A DNA stretch of 13,557 bases from Pseudomonadota bacterium. Lineage in GTDB: Bacteria > Pseudomonadota > Alphaproteobacteria > Rhizobiales > Devosiaceae. Every line of letters starts with the position of its first letter. Positions within the stretch are counted from its first letter, which is position 1. The notes beneath the pieces were generated by a model. The model did not search any database, was not told the origin of the DNA, and saw nothing but the letters and a program-made list of their open reading frames with translations. Below, in pieces: positions 1 through 7,535 of the stretch. The position numbers and the translations under genes were made by a program. The stretch spans positions 1 to 13,557 of the forward strand of contig JAEYTN010000555.1 of NCBI GenBank assembly GCA_023433985.1, given 5' to 3'.

Positions 1-669
1 GATGAGGGCAGTGCGGGTGATCTTTTCCTCGCGGACGCGCGCCTTCATCCCGCTCAGCGTGGTGTGGATCACCTCCTCGTCGGGCCAGGTGGCGCGGTAG
101 ATGATGACCACCGGGCAATCGGCGCCGTAGTGCGGGGTTAGGGCCTGCTCCACATAGCCGAGATTGCGGATGGAGAGGTGGATGCAGAGGGTCGCCTTGC
201 TCTGCCCGAGGATTTCGAGGCTCTCCGACTCCGGCATGGCGGACGCCTTGCCGGAGGTGCGGGTGAGGATGATGGTCTGGGAGATTTCTGGCAGGGTCAG
301 CTCGGCGGCGAGGCGGGCAGCGGCGCCGGCGAAAGCCGGGACGCCCGGCACCACCTCGTAAGGGACGCCGAGGGTATCGAGGCGGCGCATCTGCTCGGCG
401 ACGGCACCGTAAATGGACGGGTCACCTGAGTGGACCCGGGCCACATCCTTTCCCTCGGCATGCGCTTTGTTGATTTCGGCAATGATCTCGTCGAGATGCA
501 TCGGGGCGGTGTCGCGCACGAGCGCGCCGTCCGGCGCCGCAGCGACGATCTCGGCGGGGACGAGCGAGCCGGCATAAAGGCAGACTTCGCAGCGCTCGAT
601 GAGGCGCTGGCCGCGCACGGTGATGAGGTCGGGCGCGCCGGGGCCGGCGCCGATGAAGTAGACGGTCAT
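1..669 (-). CDS. cobM: Precorrin-4 C11-methyltransferase CobM (partial, C-terminus beyond left edge)
   Basis: SAM-dependent methyltransferase that methylates C11 of precorrin-4 in corrin-ring synthesis; cytoplasmic. I translated it directly from the minus strand: it starts MTVYFIGAGPGAPDLITVRG and is open through base 1, giving 223 visible residues of a family that usually has about 250, so roughly 30 C-terminal residues lie outside. Visible family motifs are the N-terminal SAM-binding loop GAGPGAPD (residues 7-14), CLYAGSLVP (30-38) and RVHSGDPSIYGA (78-89). The start is set by an ATGA overlap with the stop codon of the upstream cbiG-cobJ gene, which implies translational coupling in the same operon. 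The only realistic alternative is the anaerobic homologue CbiF, which belongs to the same family; the CLYAGSLVP segment fits either one. Confidence 0.95.
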   Translation of the reverse strand, partial: MTVYFIGAGPGAPDLITVRGQRLIERCEVCLYAGSLVPAEIVAAAPDGALVRDTAPMHLDEIIAEINKAHAEGKDVARVHSGDPSIYGAVAEQMRRLDTLGVPYEVVPGVPAFAGAAARLAAELTLPEISQTIILTRTSGKASAMPESESLEILGQSKATLCIHLSIRNLGYVEQALTPHYGADCPVVIIYRATWPDEEVIHTTLSGMKARVREEKITRTALI

Positions 670-2429
670 TGGCTGGCCTTCGCGGCGTAGCCCCGGGGCG
701 TGTAGGCTTTGAGGCCGTCGCCGCGCAGGAAGGCCTTCGAGGTGCTGGCGCCGACCAGCACTATGGTGAGCATGTCGATCTCGTTCGGATCGAACGCCTC
801 GAGCGTCACGACGCGGACGCGCTCGGTGGGGCGGCCGAGGTTGGAGCCGATGACGACGGGCGTATCGGGCGGACGGTGGGCGAGGAAGAGGTGCTTCGCC
901 TCTTCGATCAGGTCGGTGCGCCGCTGTGAGCGCGGGTTGTAGAGCGCCGTGACGAAGTCGGCGATGGCGGCGCCTTCGAGGCGCTTCAGGATGGCCTCGC
1001 GCGGTGTGAGCAGGTCGGAAAGCGAGATGCAGCAGAAATCGTGGCCGATGAGCGCACCGGCCGCTGCCGAGGCAGCCTGGAACGCCGAGACGCCGGGGTG
1101 TGTCTCGATATTGACGCGGCGTGCGACGGGGGAAACGGCGCGCTCGCCTTCGGCATCGAGCAGTTCGTAGGCGAGGCTGGCCATGGCGTAGATCTGGGCG
1201 TCGCCCGAGCAGATCAAAGAAACCACCCTGCCCTCGGCAGCGAGTTCGAGGGCGTGGCGGACGCGGGGCTCTTCCTCGCCGAGGTCGTAGCGGTGCTCGG
1301 ACTGGCCGCGGCGCAGGTCCGACACCAGGTCGAGGTAGAGGCCGTATCCGACCCAGTCCGTGCTCTCCTCGAGGGCGGCCACAGCCGAGGCGGTGCGCTG
1401 CGGGGCCTCGCCGGGGCCGATGCCAACGAGATGGAGCAGGCCGGGACGGCGGCCGAACGCTTCGACCTCGATGGGGCGCGGGGCGCGGCCGATGGCGCAG
1501 GTGACCCGCTTTGACTTCGCTTTTTCGACGACCAGCGGTCCGGCCTTGAGCGCGGCGGCTTCGGCAACGCTGGGGGTGCCGACAGTGTCCTCGACGTAGT
1601 GCGAGGGGTCCTTCAGCCGGTAGCGCTCCTGCGCGAGTTCCGCGGCCGAGAACAGGCGCAGCGGCACGCCATAGTGCCTGGCAGCGGCCAGCAGGGCCGG
1701 CTCGTCGGCCTTGATGTCGATGGAGCCGAGGGCGGCGAGGCTGGCGGGGGCGAGGTTGCGGGATTCGAGGGAGAGTTGGATCAGCTCGATCACCTCGGCG
1801 GCGTCCGCGCCGCGCTCGCAGCCGACGCCGGCGACCAGGGTTTTCGGGTGGTAGACAATGCCGCGCTCGACCCGGACCTGCTGCTCGGTGACGAGAACCT
1901 TCACCGCGCCTGACGACGAGACCGGATAGCCGGCCTCAGCCAGGAAGGGGGCGTCGCCGTCGATCTGCAGCTTGGCGCCGAGCAGCAGGGCCATCATGGC
2001 GGGCTTGGCGTCGCGCGGGGTGCCGAGCACCCAGCCGGCGGGCGGCTCGTCGAGGCCATGGGCGAACATGCTGTCGGAGGCGGTGGTGATGGCGGCGGTG
2101 CCGCCCAGAGCCTCCGCGAGTTCGCGGGCGAGGCGATTGGCGCCACGGTGACCGCCGAGCAGCGGCACGACGGACGCCCCATCCTGCGAGACGGCGAGGA
2201 CCGGCGGCTCCTTGCGCTTGTCCTCGAGGCTCGGGGCCAGGAGGCGGATCAGGATGCCTGCGGCGCAGACGCCGATGATGGGGCGGCCCTCGGCGAACAG
2301 TTTTGGCAGCAGCTTCAGCGCATCCGCGGCGCCCTGACCGCAGGAGTAGGTCTCGCCGTCGACCGCGGCGGCGATGCGCTTGGCCGTATCGAGGCCGGCG
2401 TCGGAAAAGAGGATGACGGCGGGGGTCAT
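666..2429 (-). CDS. cobJ: CbiG-CobJ fusion: cobalt-precorrin-5A hydrolase / precorrin-3B C17-methyltransferase
   Basis: A 587-residue two-domain fusion. Residues 1 to about 315 are CbiG-like: N-terminal part with GVCAAGILIRLLAP (53-66) and LLGGHRGANRLA (90-101), then a C-terminal CobE-like part from about 197 with GVGCERGADAAEV (201-213). Residues about 330-587 are a CobJ/CbiH methyltransferase with the SAM loop GIGPGE (336-341), ICSGDAQIYAMA (406-417) and YNPRSQRR (497-504). CobJ methylates C17 and drives ring contraction; CbiG opens the lactone at ring A in the cobalt-first pathway. The reading frame extends upstream of 2429, but that part is a shadow of cobI. The ATG at 2429 is chosen because it forms an ATGA overlap with the cobI stop and begins MTPAVILFSDAG, a normal CbiG start. 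Such fusions are known in alphaproteobacteria. Its 3' end overlaps cobM by ATGA. Confidence 0.94.
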   Translation of the reverse strand: MTPAVILFSDAGLDTAKRIAAAVDGETYSCGQGAADALKLLPKLFAEGRPIIGVCAAGILIRLLAPSLEDKRKEPPVLAVSQDGASVVPLLGGHRGANRLARELAEALGGTAAITTASDSMFAHGLDEPPAGWVLGTPRDAKPAMMALLLGAKLQIDGDAPFLAEAGYPVSSSGAVKVLVTEQQVRVERGIVYHPKTLVAGVGCERGADAAEVIELIQLSLESRNLAPASLAALGSIDIKADEPALLAAARHYGVPLRLFSAAELAQERYRLKDPSHYVEDTVGTPSVAEAAALKAGPLVVEKAKSKRVTCAIGRAPRPIEVEAFGRRPGLLHLVGIGPGEAPQRTASAVAALEESTDWVGYGLYLDLVSDLRRGQSEHRYDLGEEEPRVRHALELAAEGRVVSLICSGDAQIYAMASLAYELLDAEGERAVSPVARRVNIETHPGVSAFQAASAAAGALIGHDFCCISLSDLLTPREAILKRLEGAAIADFVTALYNPRSQRRTDLIEEAKHLFLAHRPPDTPVVIGSNLGRPTERVRVVTLEAFDPNEIDMLTIVLVGASTSKAFLRGDGLKAYTPRGYAAKASQ

Positions 2430-3142
2430 GCGGCGCCTTTGCCCCAGGCTTCGGCCCCGCGATAGCAGAGGATGGTGGAGAAGTAGGGCCGCTCGTCGTG
2501 GCCGAAGGCGCTGAGCGGGGTGATGCGCTGGCGCGAGGTGGTGGCATGCTCGACCACCATCGCCCCTTCTGCATGGCCGGTTTCGGCAAGCAGCGCCCGG
2601 ATGCGGTCGAAGTGGCGGCCGACCTTGATAATGGCGACCGCGGGGGCGGCGTTCAGCTCGGCGCGGAGCGCAGCGTCGTCGAGCGGGGCCGGGAGCACCT
2701 TCAGCGTTTCGTTTCGGGCGGCAAGCGGGCGACCGATGGCGGCGGCGGCGGCGGTGAGCGAGGTGACGCCGGGGATGACCGCGACGGGCGCCGCAGTGGC
2801 GACGCGGGACACGAGGTACATGGCGGAGCCGTAGAACAGCGGATCGCCCTCGCAGAGCCAGGCAACGTCGCGGCCGGCCTGAAGATAGGCGAGAATGGCG
2901 GCGGCGGCCGCATCGTAGGCGGCCTGAGCCGGGGCACGCTCCAACGTCATGGGGATGGCGATGGGCAGCAGCTCCACGGCCGAACCGAGATGCTTGCGGG
3001 CGATATCGAGGGCCAGCGCGGCGCCGTCGCCGGTAGTGGGATACGCGACGACCGGCACGCCCGCGAGCAGGCGGACGGCCTTCAGCGTCAACAGTTCGGG
3101 ATCGCCGGGACCGACGCCGACGAGGTGAAGCGTGCCACTCAT
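2426..3142 (-). CDS. cobI: Precorrin-2 C20-methyltransferase CobI
   Basis: SAM-dependent enzyme that adds the C20 methyl group to precorrin-2, giving precorrin-3A (or acts on the cobalt-containing analogue, as CbiL does). The 238-residue protein starts MSGTLHLVGVGPGDPELL, with the SAM loop GVGPGDP at 9-15 and LCEGDPLFYGSAMYL near 96-110, both typical of the precorrin methyltransferase fold. The frame is open 14 codons further upstream, but ATG at 3142 makes the ATGA overlap with the cobL stop and aligns with the family N-terminus. Length is normal for the family. It sits between cobL and cbiG-cobJ in the operon, coupled on both sides. Homology alone cannot tell a cobalt-free from a cobalt-loaded substrate. 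Confidence 0.95.
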   Translation of the reverse strand: MSGTLHLVGVGPGDPELLTLKAVRLLAGVPVVAYPTTGDGAALALDIARKHLGSAVELLPIAIPMTLERAPAQAAYDAAAAAILAYLQAGRDVAWLCEGDPLFYGSAMYLVSRVATAAPVAVIPGVTSLTAAAAAIGRPLAARNETLKVLPAPLDDAALRAELNAAPAVAIIKVGRHFDRIRALLAETGHAEGAMVVEHATTSRQRITPLSAFGHDERPYFSTILCYRGAEAWGKGAA

Positions 3143-4497
3143 GGCGACACAACCAGGCCGTGCAGGGCCTTGGTGACCACCCACTGGGTCACGGTCATGC
3201 GGGGCTTGAAGGCGCGGTGGCCGCCGACGCGGTCCAGGGTGGAAATGTCGATGCGGGTAAGCTCGCCGCCCAGCTGCAAATGGCGGGAGTAGAGCGCGTG
3301 CTCGCCATCGAGAGTGACGGCGTTGGCGACGAGGCGGCCGCCGGACTTCAGCGCCGACCAGCAGGCATCGAAAAGGTCGTCGTTGCCCACGTCGCCGCCC
3401 ATGAAGATAGCGTCGGGCGGGGCCTTGCGGGCAAAGGTCTGGGGTGCGTCGCCGGCCTCGATCTCGAGGTTGGGGACGCCGAGCGCGGCGGCGTTGACGG
3501 CGATCATCTGCAGCCGCTCACCCTCGCGCTCGAAGGCGATGGCCTTGGCATCGCGGGCGGCCCGCATCCACTCGATGGCGACCGAGCCGCAACCGGCGCC
3601 GACATCCCAGAGCACGGCGCCGGGGAACGGAGCGAGCTTGGCGAGGGTGGCGGCACGCACCTCGCGCTTGGTCAGTTGGCCGTCGTTGACGAAGGCCTCG
3701 TCGGGCAGGCCGGGGACGGGGGGCAGCAGCGTGGCATTGAGGTCGGGCACGCAATCGATGGCAAGGACGTAGAAGTCGCCAACCTCGCGGGTATCGAAGG
3801 ATTCGGCCTCCTCGGTGGTGACGTGCTCGTCGGGACCGCCGAGGTTCTCCAGCGTGGAGATGATGGAGCGGCCGTAGCCGCGATCGCCGAGAAGCTCGAG
3901 GACGAGATCGACGGTGGTGTGATCGGTGGTGAGGGCGAGAATCTTGTTGCCCGGCAGGATGTGGGGGTGCAGCAGATCGGCGGGACGGCCGTGCAGCGAG
4001 ACCGTCGCCACCGATTGCAGCGGCCAGTGGAGGCGGGCGGCCGCGAGCTGGAAAGCCGCGGGGTGCGAGTGCACCACGTATTCGGAGGGCAGCAGATAGC
4101 GCGACAGCGTAGCCCCGATGCCGAACCACATCGGATCGCCAGAGGCGAGGATGACGGTTGGGGTGTCGCGCAGCTTGAGGATCTGCTCGATCATCTTGTC
4201 GAGCGGCGCTTCCCATTCGATGAGACTGCGGCCATCGGCATAGGCGTGCCGCGGCGAGGCTTCCTCGACATCACCGGCAAGGGCGCGCGCGACAGCCTCG
4301 AAGCTGCGTTTGGTGACGAATTCGGGGTTGAACAGGTCGCCCGACGCGCCGGGCCGGTTGACCGGCTCCAGATCGGAGAGGAAGCGGACGGGCCCGACGA
4401 CATTCTCCGCATAGTTGAGCAGCAGCGTGAAGGCCGGCGACAGCTCGCGCGGCCCGCGCTCCCCTACCCCGATGATGTGCAGCCAGGCCGTACTCAT
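3139..4497 (-). CDS. cobL: Precorrin-6Y C5,15-methyltransferase (decarboxylating) CobL
   Basis: Bifunctional enzyme: the N-terminal CbiE-like domain and C-terminal CbiT-like domain together methylate C5 and C15 and decarboxylate the ring-C acetate, producing precorrin-8X for CobH. The protein has 452 residues. CbiE motifs: LHIIGVGERG (6-15) and LASGDPMWFGIGATL (117-131). The linker carries LPDEAFVNDGQLTKREVRA (264-282). The CbiT domain has the Rossmann SAM motif DVGAGCGSVAIEW (298-310). ATG at 4497 overlaps the cobH stop (ATGA); longer in-frame extension upstream is a cobH shadow. Oddity: residues about 41-92 between the first strand region and the IEWEAPLDKMIEQIL segment are longer than I expect for CobL, where this linker is short. 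This makes the protein about 40 residues longer than typical members. Confidence 0.95.
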   Translation of the reverse strand: MSTAWLHIIGVGERGPRELSPAFTLLLNYAENVVGPVRFLSDLEPVNRPGASGDLFNPEFVTKRSFEAVARALAGDVEEASPRHAYADGRSLIEWEAPLDKMIEQILKLRDTPTVILASGDPMWFGIGATLSRYLLPSEYVVHSHPAAFQLAAARLHWPLQSVATVSLHGRPADLLHPHILPGNKILALTTDHTTVDLVLELLGDRGYGRSIISTLENLGGPDEHVTTEEAESFDTREVGDFYVLAIDCVPDLNATLLPPVPGLPDEAFVNDGQLTKREVRAATLAKLAPFPGAVLWDVGAGCGSVAIEWMRAARDAKAIAFEREGERLQMIAVNAAALGVPNLEIEAGDAPQTFARKAPPDAIFMGGDVGNDDLFDACWSALKSGGRLVANAVTLDGEHALYSRHLQLGGELTRIDISTLDRVGGHRAFKPRMTVTQWVVTKALHGLVVSP

Positions 4498-5111
4498 GCC
4501 CAAGCCCTCTTGCTGATGGCGTTGAAGGCGGCACTGGCCATGGCCGAGCCGCCGCGCCGGCCGGTGACCGTCACGAATGGGATAGAAAAGCTGTCGGCGG
4601 CGAGCAAGGCCTTGCTTTCGGCCGCGCCGACAAAGCCGACCGGTGTGGCAATGATGGCAGCCGGGCGCGGAGCCCCCGCCACGAGCATGTCGAGGAGGTG
4701 GAAGAGCGCCGTGGGGGCGTTGCCGATGACGACAATGCTGTGTTCGAGGCGTGGTCGCCAGAGCTCGACCGCGGCGGCCGAACGAGTGGTGCCGAGGGTT
4801 CTGGCGATCTCGGGGACAGCCGGGTCGTTGAGGGTAGCAACGAGTTCCGCCCCGGGCGGGAGGTGGCGGCGGATGATGCCGGCACGGACCATTTCGCAAT
4901 CGCAGAGGATGGGGCCGGTCGCCGCGCCGCAGGCATCGACGATGGCGGGGGAGCCGGCGATGTCGGCCGCGAGGTCGACCATGCCGCACGCGTGGATCAT
5001 GCGGACGGCGATCTCGTGCAGGGCCGGGTGCAGGCGAGTCAGATCGGCTTCGGCACGGATGGTGGAGAAGGACTGGGCGTAGATGGCGTCGGGGTCGCGG
5101 AGGTAGGTCAT
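4494..5111 (-). CDS. cobH: Precorrin-8X methylmutase CobH
   Basis: Moves the methyl group from C11 to C12 in precorrin-8X, yielding hydrogenobyrinic acid (the cobalt homologue CbiC yields cobyrinic acid). The 205-residue protein begins MTYLRDPDAIYAQSFSTIRAE. It contains VRMIHACGMVD, with H40 at the position of the catalytic histidine of the family, followed by DCEMVRAGI, VIGNAPTALF and TPVGFVGAAESK, the last typical of the active-site and product-binding region. Length is normal. ATG at 5111 overlaps the stop of the upstream DUF429-like gene, and its own stop overlaps the cobL start. The frame stays open far upstream only as a shadow of the neighbour. Confidence 0.96.
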   Translation of the reverse strand: MTYLRDPDAIYAQSFSTIRAEADLTRLHPALHEIAVRMIHACGMVDLAADIAGSPAIVDACGAATGPILCDCEMVRAGIIRRHLPPGAELVATLNDPAVPEIARTLGTTRSAAAVELWRPRLEHSIVVIGNAPTALFHLLDMLVAGAPRPAAIIATPVGFVGAAESKALLAADSFSIPFVTVTGRRGGSAMASAAFNAISKRAWA

Positions 5112-5980
5112 GCGGCCTCCGCAGCGCGGTAGTCGTGACCGATGCCGGCGATCCAGCCTTCCTCGCGAAGGAGGATTTCGTGCTCTGCAGCGCTCATGTG
5201 GGCGGGCGCGCCAAGGAAGCTCCCGAGCTGGCCCGCAGCATCGAGCGCGGCGAAACGACGGACGCAGGTTTCTACCTGGGCGCGGTCCTTCGGGATGAGC
5301 GTCGGATCGTCGAGCGGGAAGAGCGAGGGGTAGATTTCCACGATCGTGACGGGACGGGCCAGCGCTTCGGCGAAGGTGGTCTCGAACGGCCAGATGGCGA
5401 TCTTGTCGCCGAGGTTGGGATGGCGGCGGAGCGACTCGAGACGGGCGATGCCGAGCAGGGACTGGCTGCCGACGGAGCCGACGCCGGTGAGCTTCCAGAC
5501 CGGCTGGGCCGTGCGGGCCAGGGCTTCGGCGCGGCGGCGCTCGGGGATGGCGGCATAGGCCGCGGGGCGGCGCGGGTTCAGGTGGTCGTAGCGGTGCTGG
5601 TGCGGGTGGCCCCAATAGTGCGCTGCGCCGAGCCGCTGATTGATGGCGGCGGCGACCAAGAAGCGGTTGGAGCTGTTGTCCGGGCTGTCGACAACGGCAT
5701 CGGTGAGGTGCGCCCACAGTGCCCGCCAATCCGCCTTGCCAGCAATCGCCTCGGCTGCGCCTTGCGGGTAGCCGAAGACGAAGTCGAAGCCGAGCATGAC
5801 GCGTTGTCCGGCGGAGCAGGCCGCGACCAGGCGGTCGATGACGATCACCATCGCCTCGTGGCGCGTCGGCGGGTTGACGGTTGGAGCAGCGCTGTCGGCG
5901 ATCCAGATCGAATCCTTGCCGCGGCGTGGAGTATTGGCCGCCGACCAATCCACCGCGATGTAGCGGTCGAAGAGCGGCAT
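5108..5980 (-). CDS. DUF429-like (predicted RNase H-fold) protein of unknown function inside the cob operon
   Basis: A 290-residue soluble protein with no signal peptide or membrane segment. Its pattern resembles DUF429 / RNase H-fold proteins: an N-terminal strand RYIAVDWSAA with D11, a second strand VMLGFDFVFGYP with D66, VTIVEIYPSLFP with E215, KDRAQVE with D232, and a C-terminal EEGWIAGIGHDY (273-284). The spaced acidic residues would suit a metal site, but this is inference from pattern only. The gene is coupled at both ends (TGATG with cbiX upstream, ATGA with cobH downstream), so it is made together with corrin-ring enzymes. I do not know a demonstrated cobalamin function for this family. 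Possibilities are a nuclease-fold protein with a structural or regulatory role, or a metabolic hydrolase. The start at 5980 is fixed by the coupling and by the conserved-looking MPLFDRYIAVDWS. Confidence 0.75.
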   Translation of the reverse strand: MPLFDRYIAVDWSAANTPRRGKDSIWIADSAAPTVNPPTRHEAMVIVIDRLVAACSAGQRVMLGFDFVFGYPQGAAEAIAGKADWRALWAHLTDAVVDSPDNSSNRFLVAAAINQRLGAAHYWGHPHQHRYDHLNPRRPAAYAAIPERRRAEALARTAQPVWKLTGVGSVGSQSLLGIARLESLRRHPNLGDKIAIWPFETTFAEALARPVTIVEIYPSLFPLDDPTLIPKDRAQVETCVRRFAALDAAGQLGSFLGAPAHMSAAEHEILLREEGWIAGIGHDYRAAEAA

Positions 5981-7194
5981 CAGTTGCCTTGCTCCTCGCG
6001 CGCCAGGCGGCCGGGGACCTTGGGGAGGGTTTTCGGGCCGAGCGGGTGGTCGGCGTGGGGATAGGGGTGATGGTGGTGGTCGGCGCCGGGGGCGTGGCTG
6101 TGGTCGTGCTCGTGGCTGTGGCCGAAGCTGACCAGGGGCTTGCTGCCGCTCAGCAGCGCGTGGCGGGCTGGCGCGTGCGTGTGGGTGTGCGGGCCGTGCT
6201 CGTGGGTGTGGAGCGGGGTCCAGGGGAGGCCATGCTTCCTGCAGAAGGCCTCGTCGCGGCAGGAGCTGTCGCAATCGCCGCCGCAGGGGCAGTTTTCCAT
6301 GCCGCCGCCGATGCCCTCGACATGGTGGTGGTGGCTTTCCTGCGCGAGGCCGACTTCGGCCTCGAAGCCAAGCACCTGCTCGCGGTACTTGCACATGGCG
6401 CAGTTCATCAGGTTCTGGCCGACCAGCATTTCCTGGACGCGGTCGAGGAACGTTTCAATGACGAGAGGGTGGTCGTTGAGGTAGGGGGCGTCAAGAAACT
6501 CGATCTGCGGGTATTTCTGCCGGGCCTCTTCGACCGCATCGTAGATGCGCTTCACCAGCACGCCGGTGAACAGGAAGTAGGGGAAGACGACCACGCGCCG
6601 ATAGCCGAGACGCGCGAGATGATCGAGCGCCGGGCCGACCAGCGGAAAGGTGACGCCGGAGTACGCGACCTCGCCCCAACCGAAGCCCATGCCCTCCCAG
6701 AGCAGGCGCATGACCTTGGCGACGTTGGAGTTGGCATCCGGATCGGAGGCGCCGCGACCGACGACGAGCAGCAGAGTTTCGCTGCGCGGCACATCTGTGG
6801 GTGCGGCGGCGATCGCCTCCTGGATCCGGTCGCCGGCCGCGCGCAGCATCTTGAGGTCGACGCCGAGCTCGCGGCCATAGGTGATTTCGACGGCGTTCCT
6901 GGCGGCGTAGGTGTTGAGCACCGAAGGAATGTCGTTCTTGGCGTGGCCGGCGGCGAACAGCATGCCCGGGACGGCGAGGATGCGCTTCGCCCCTGCCTCG
7001 CGCAGCCGGTCGAGCCCCTGGTGGATCACCGGGTTGGCGAACTCGAGGTAGCCGTACTCCACCGGCACGTCGGGCAGATGGGCGCGCAAACGCTCGGCCA
7101 GCACGGCGAACTCGCCGACGGCACGGGTGTTGCGGCTGCCATGGCCGCAGAGCATCACCCCGGTATCGGGGGGCAGAATCAGGGATTTCGTCAC
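5980..7194 (-). CDS. cbiX: Sirohydrochlorin cobaltochelatase CbiX, long form with His/Cys-rich tail
   Basis: Class II chelatase that inserts cobalt into sirohydrochlorin (or factor II) early in the cobalt-first route. The 404-residue protein holds two chelatase half-domains, with MLCGHGSRN (14-22, H18) and GMLFAAGHAKND (77-88, H84) as the metal/catalytic histidine motifs, and YSGVTFPLVGPAL in the second half. NLMNCAMCKYRE (261-272) matches the MxCxxC motif that binds a 4Fe-4S cluster in long CbiX. After that comes HHHH (288-291), a cysteine cluster C302, C304, C308, C312, C318, and a tail with about 18 further histidines (321-383). The GTG start at 7194 is preferred: it lies 8 codons before PPDTGVMLCGHGS and has GAGAGG 6 nt upstream. 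The frame is open 57 codons further up, but that part looks non-coding. First gene of the operon; its stop forms TGATG with the next gene. Confidence 0.92.
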   Translation of the reverse strand: MTKSLILPPDTGVMLCGHGSRNTRAVGEFAVLAERLRAHLPDVPVEYGYLEFANPVIHQGLDRLREAGAKRILAVPGMLFAAGHAKNDIPSVLNTYAARNAVEITYGRELGVDLKMLRAAGDRIQEAIAAAPTDVPRSETLLLVVGRGASDPDANSNVAKVMRLLWEGMGFGWGEVAYSGVTFPLVGPALDHLARLGYRRVVVFPYFLFTGVLVKRIYDAVEEARQKYPQIEFLDAPYLNDHPLVIETFLDRVQEMLVGQNLMNCAMCKYREQVLGFEAEVGLAQESHHHHVEGIGGGMENCPCGGDCDSSCRDEAFCRKHGLPWTPLHTHEHGPHTHTHAPARHALLSGSKPLVSFGHSHEHDHSHAPGADHHHHPYPHADHPLGPKTLPKVPGRLAREEQGN

Positions 7195-7200
7195 GTCTCG

Positions 7201-7206
7201 CCTCTC
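7201..7206 (-). promoter_or_regulatory. Ribosome binding site supporting the GTG start of cbiX
   Basis: On the minus strand GAGAGG lies 6 nt before GTG at 7194. No comparable purine-rich site precedes the farther upstream in-frame ATG at 7365, which is why the shorter protein is preferred. Confidence 0.6.
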
Positions 7207-7386
7207 GCGCAAACCCGAAAGGCAGAGTTTCTTCGAACCAATCAGCAGCCCCGGACTTGGTCCCCGAGTTGGGTCGACCGCACCGGGCGTGAGTTTCAGC
7301 CCTTGAAGGAACGCTGCGCTGGGGGTGCTTGTAGGCCCTGGGGCCGGAGGGGGCAACGATTCCATGCGAGGACGTTACGGCTGTGC

Positions 7387-7413
7387 ATTGCGGGCATGCG
7401 GCGAAACCGCAAT
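7387..7413. repeat. Inverted repeat in the cbiX/CDF intergenic region
   Basis: Seven-base arms ATTGCGG (7387-7393) and CCGCAAT (7407-7413) separated by 13 nt; the right arm also overlaps the palindrome GCAATTGC (7409-7416). It is about 190 nt upstream of the cbiX start and 120 nt upstream of the CDF start. It could be an operator or an RNA stem; no known regulator consensus was recognised. Confidence 0.4.
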
Positions 7414-7535
7414 TGCGAGCCAGTGGCGTGTGCCACATGGCGGATCAAAGGCTTAGCACTGCTCGGAAAGCTTCTGAAAATCACTCGCAAATACAGGCAC
7501 TTGCCAGCGTCAGGCCGGGTGCGTATGGGCGGCGG

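Larger units (their letters stand above)
7195..7535. other. Divergent intergenic region between cbiX and the first CDF gene
   Basis: These 341 bases hold no convincing gene. They should contain the promoters of the minus-strand cob operon and of the plus-strand CDF gene; the stretch about 7440-7510 is clearly lower in GC than its surroundings. An inverted repeat ATTGCGG (7387-7393) / CCGCAAT (7407-7413) with a 13-nt loop and a hairpin GTGGC-gtgt-GCCAC (7423-7436) lie near the middle, and a GGCCC/GGGCC palindrome is at 7334-7345. I looked for a cobalamin riboswitch on the minus strand. CGCCACTGG does occur there, but the GGGAA...GGTG core and the closing P1 segment were not found, so none is called. 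No promoter could be assigned with confidence. Confidence 0.6.

Noticed and set aside
3160..5082. Very long plus-strand open frame opposite cobI/cobL/cobH
   Set aside because: It is antisense to well-supported cob genes, has no domain signature, and long antisense frames are expected in GC-rich DNA.
6051..6241. Simple-sequence or tandem repeat suggested by GTGGTGGTGG/CATGCTC-like runs
   Set aside because: It is explained by the codons of the His-rich tail of CbiX and is not a regular tandem array.
7195..7365. 57-codon N-terminal extension of CbiX to an upstream ATG
   Set aside because: The sequence is Pro-rich and unlike CbiX, whereas GTG at 7194 has a good ribosome site and places the catalytic motif at the usual distance.
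7195..7480. Cobalamin riboswitch upstream of cbiX (CGCCACTGG on the minus strand; GAGCCAGTGG on the plus strand)
   Set aside because: The GGGAA/GGTG core and matching P1 arms are not visible on either strand, so the short matches are most likely chance.
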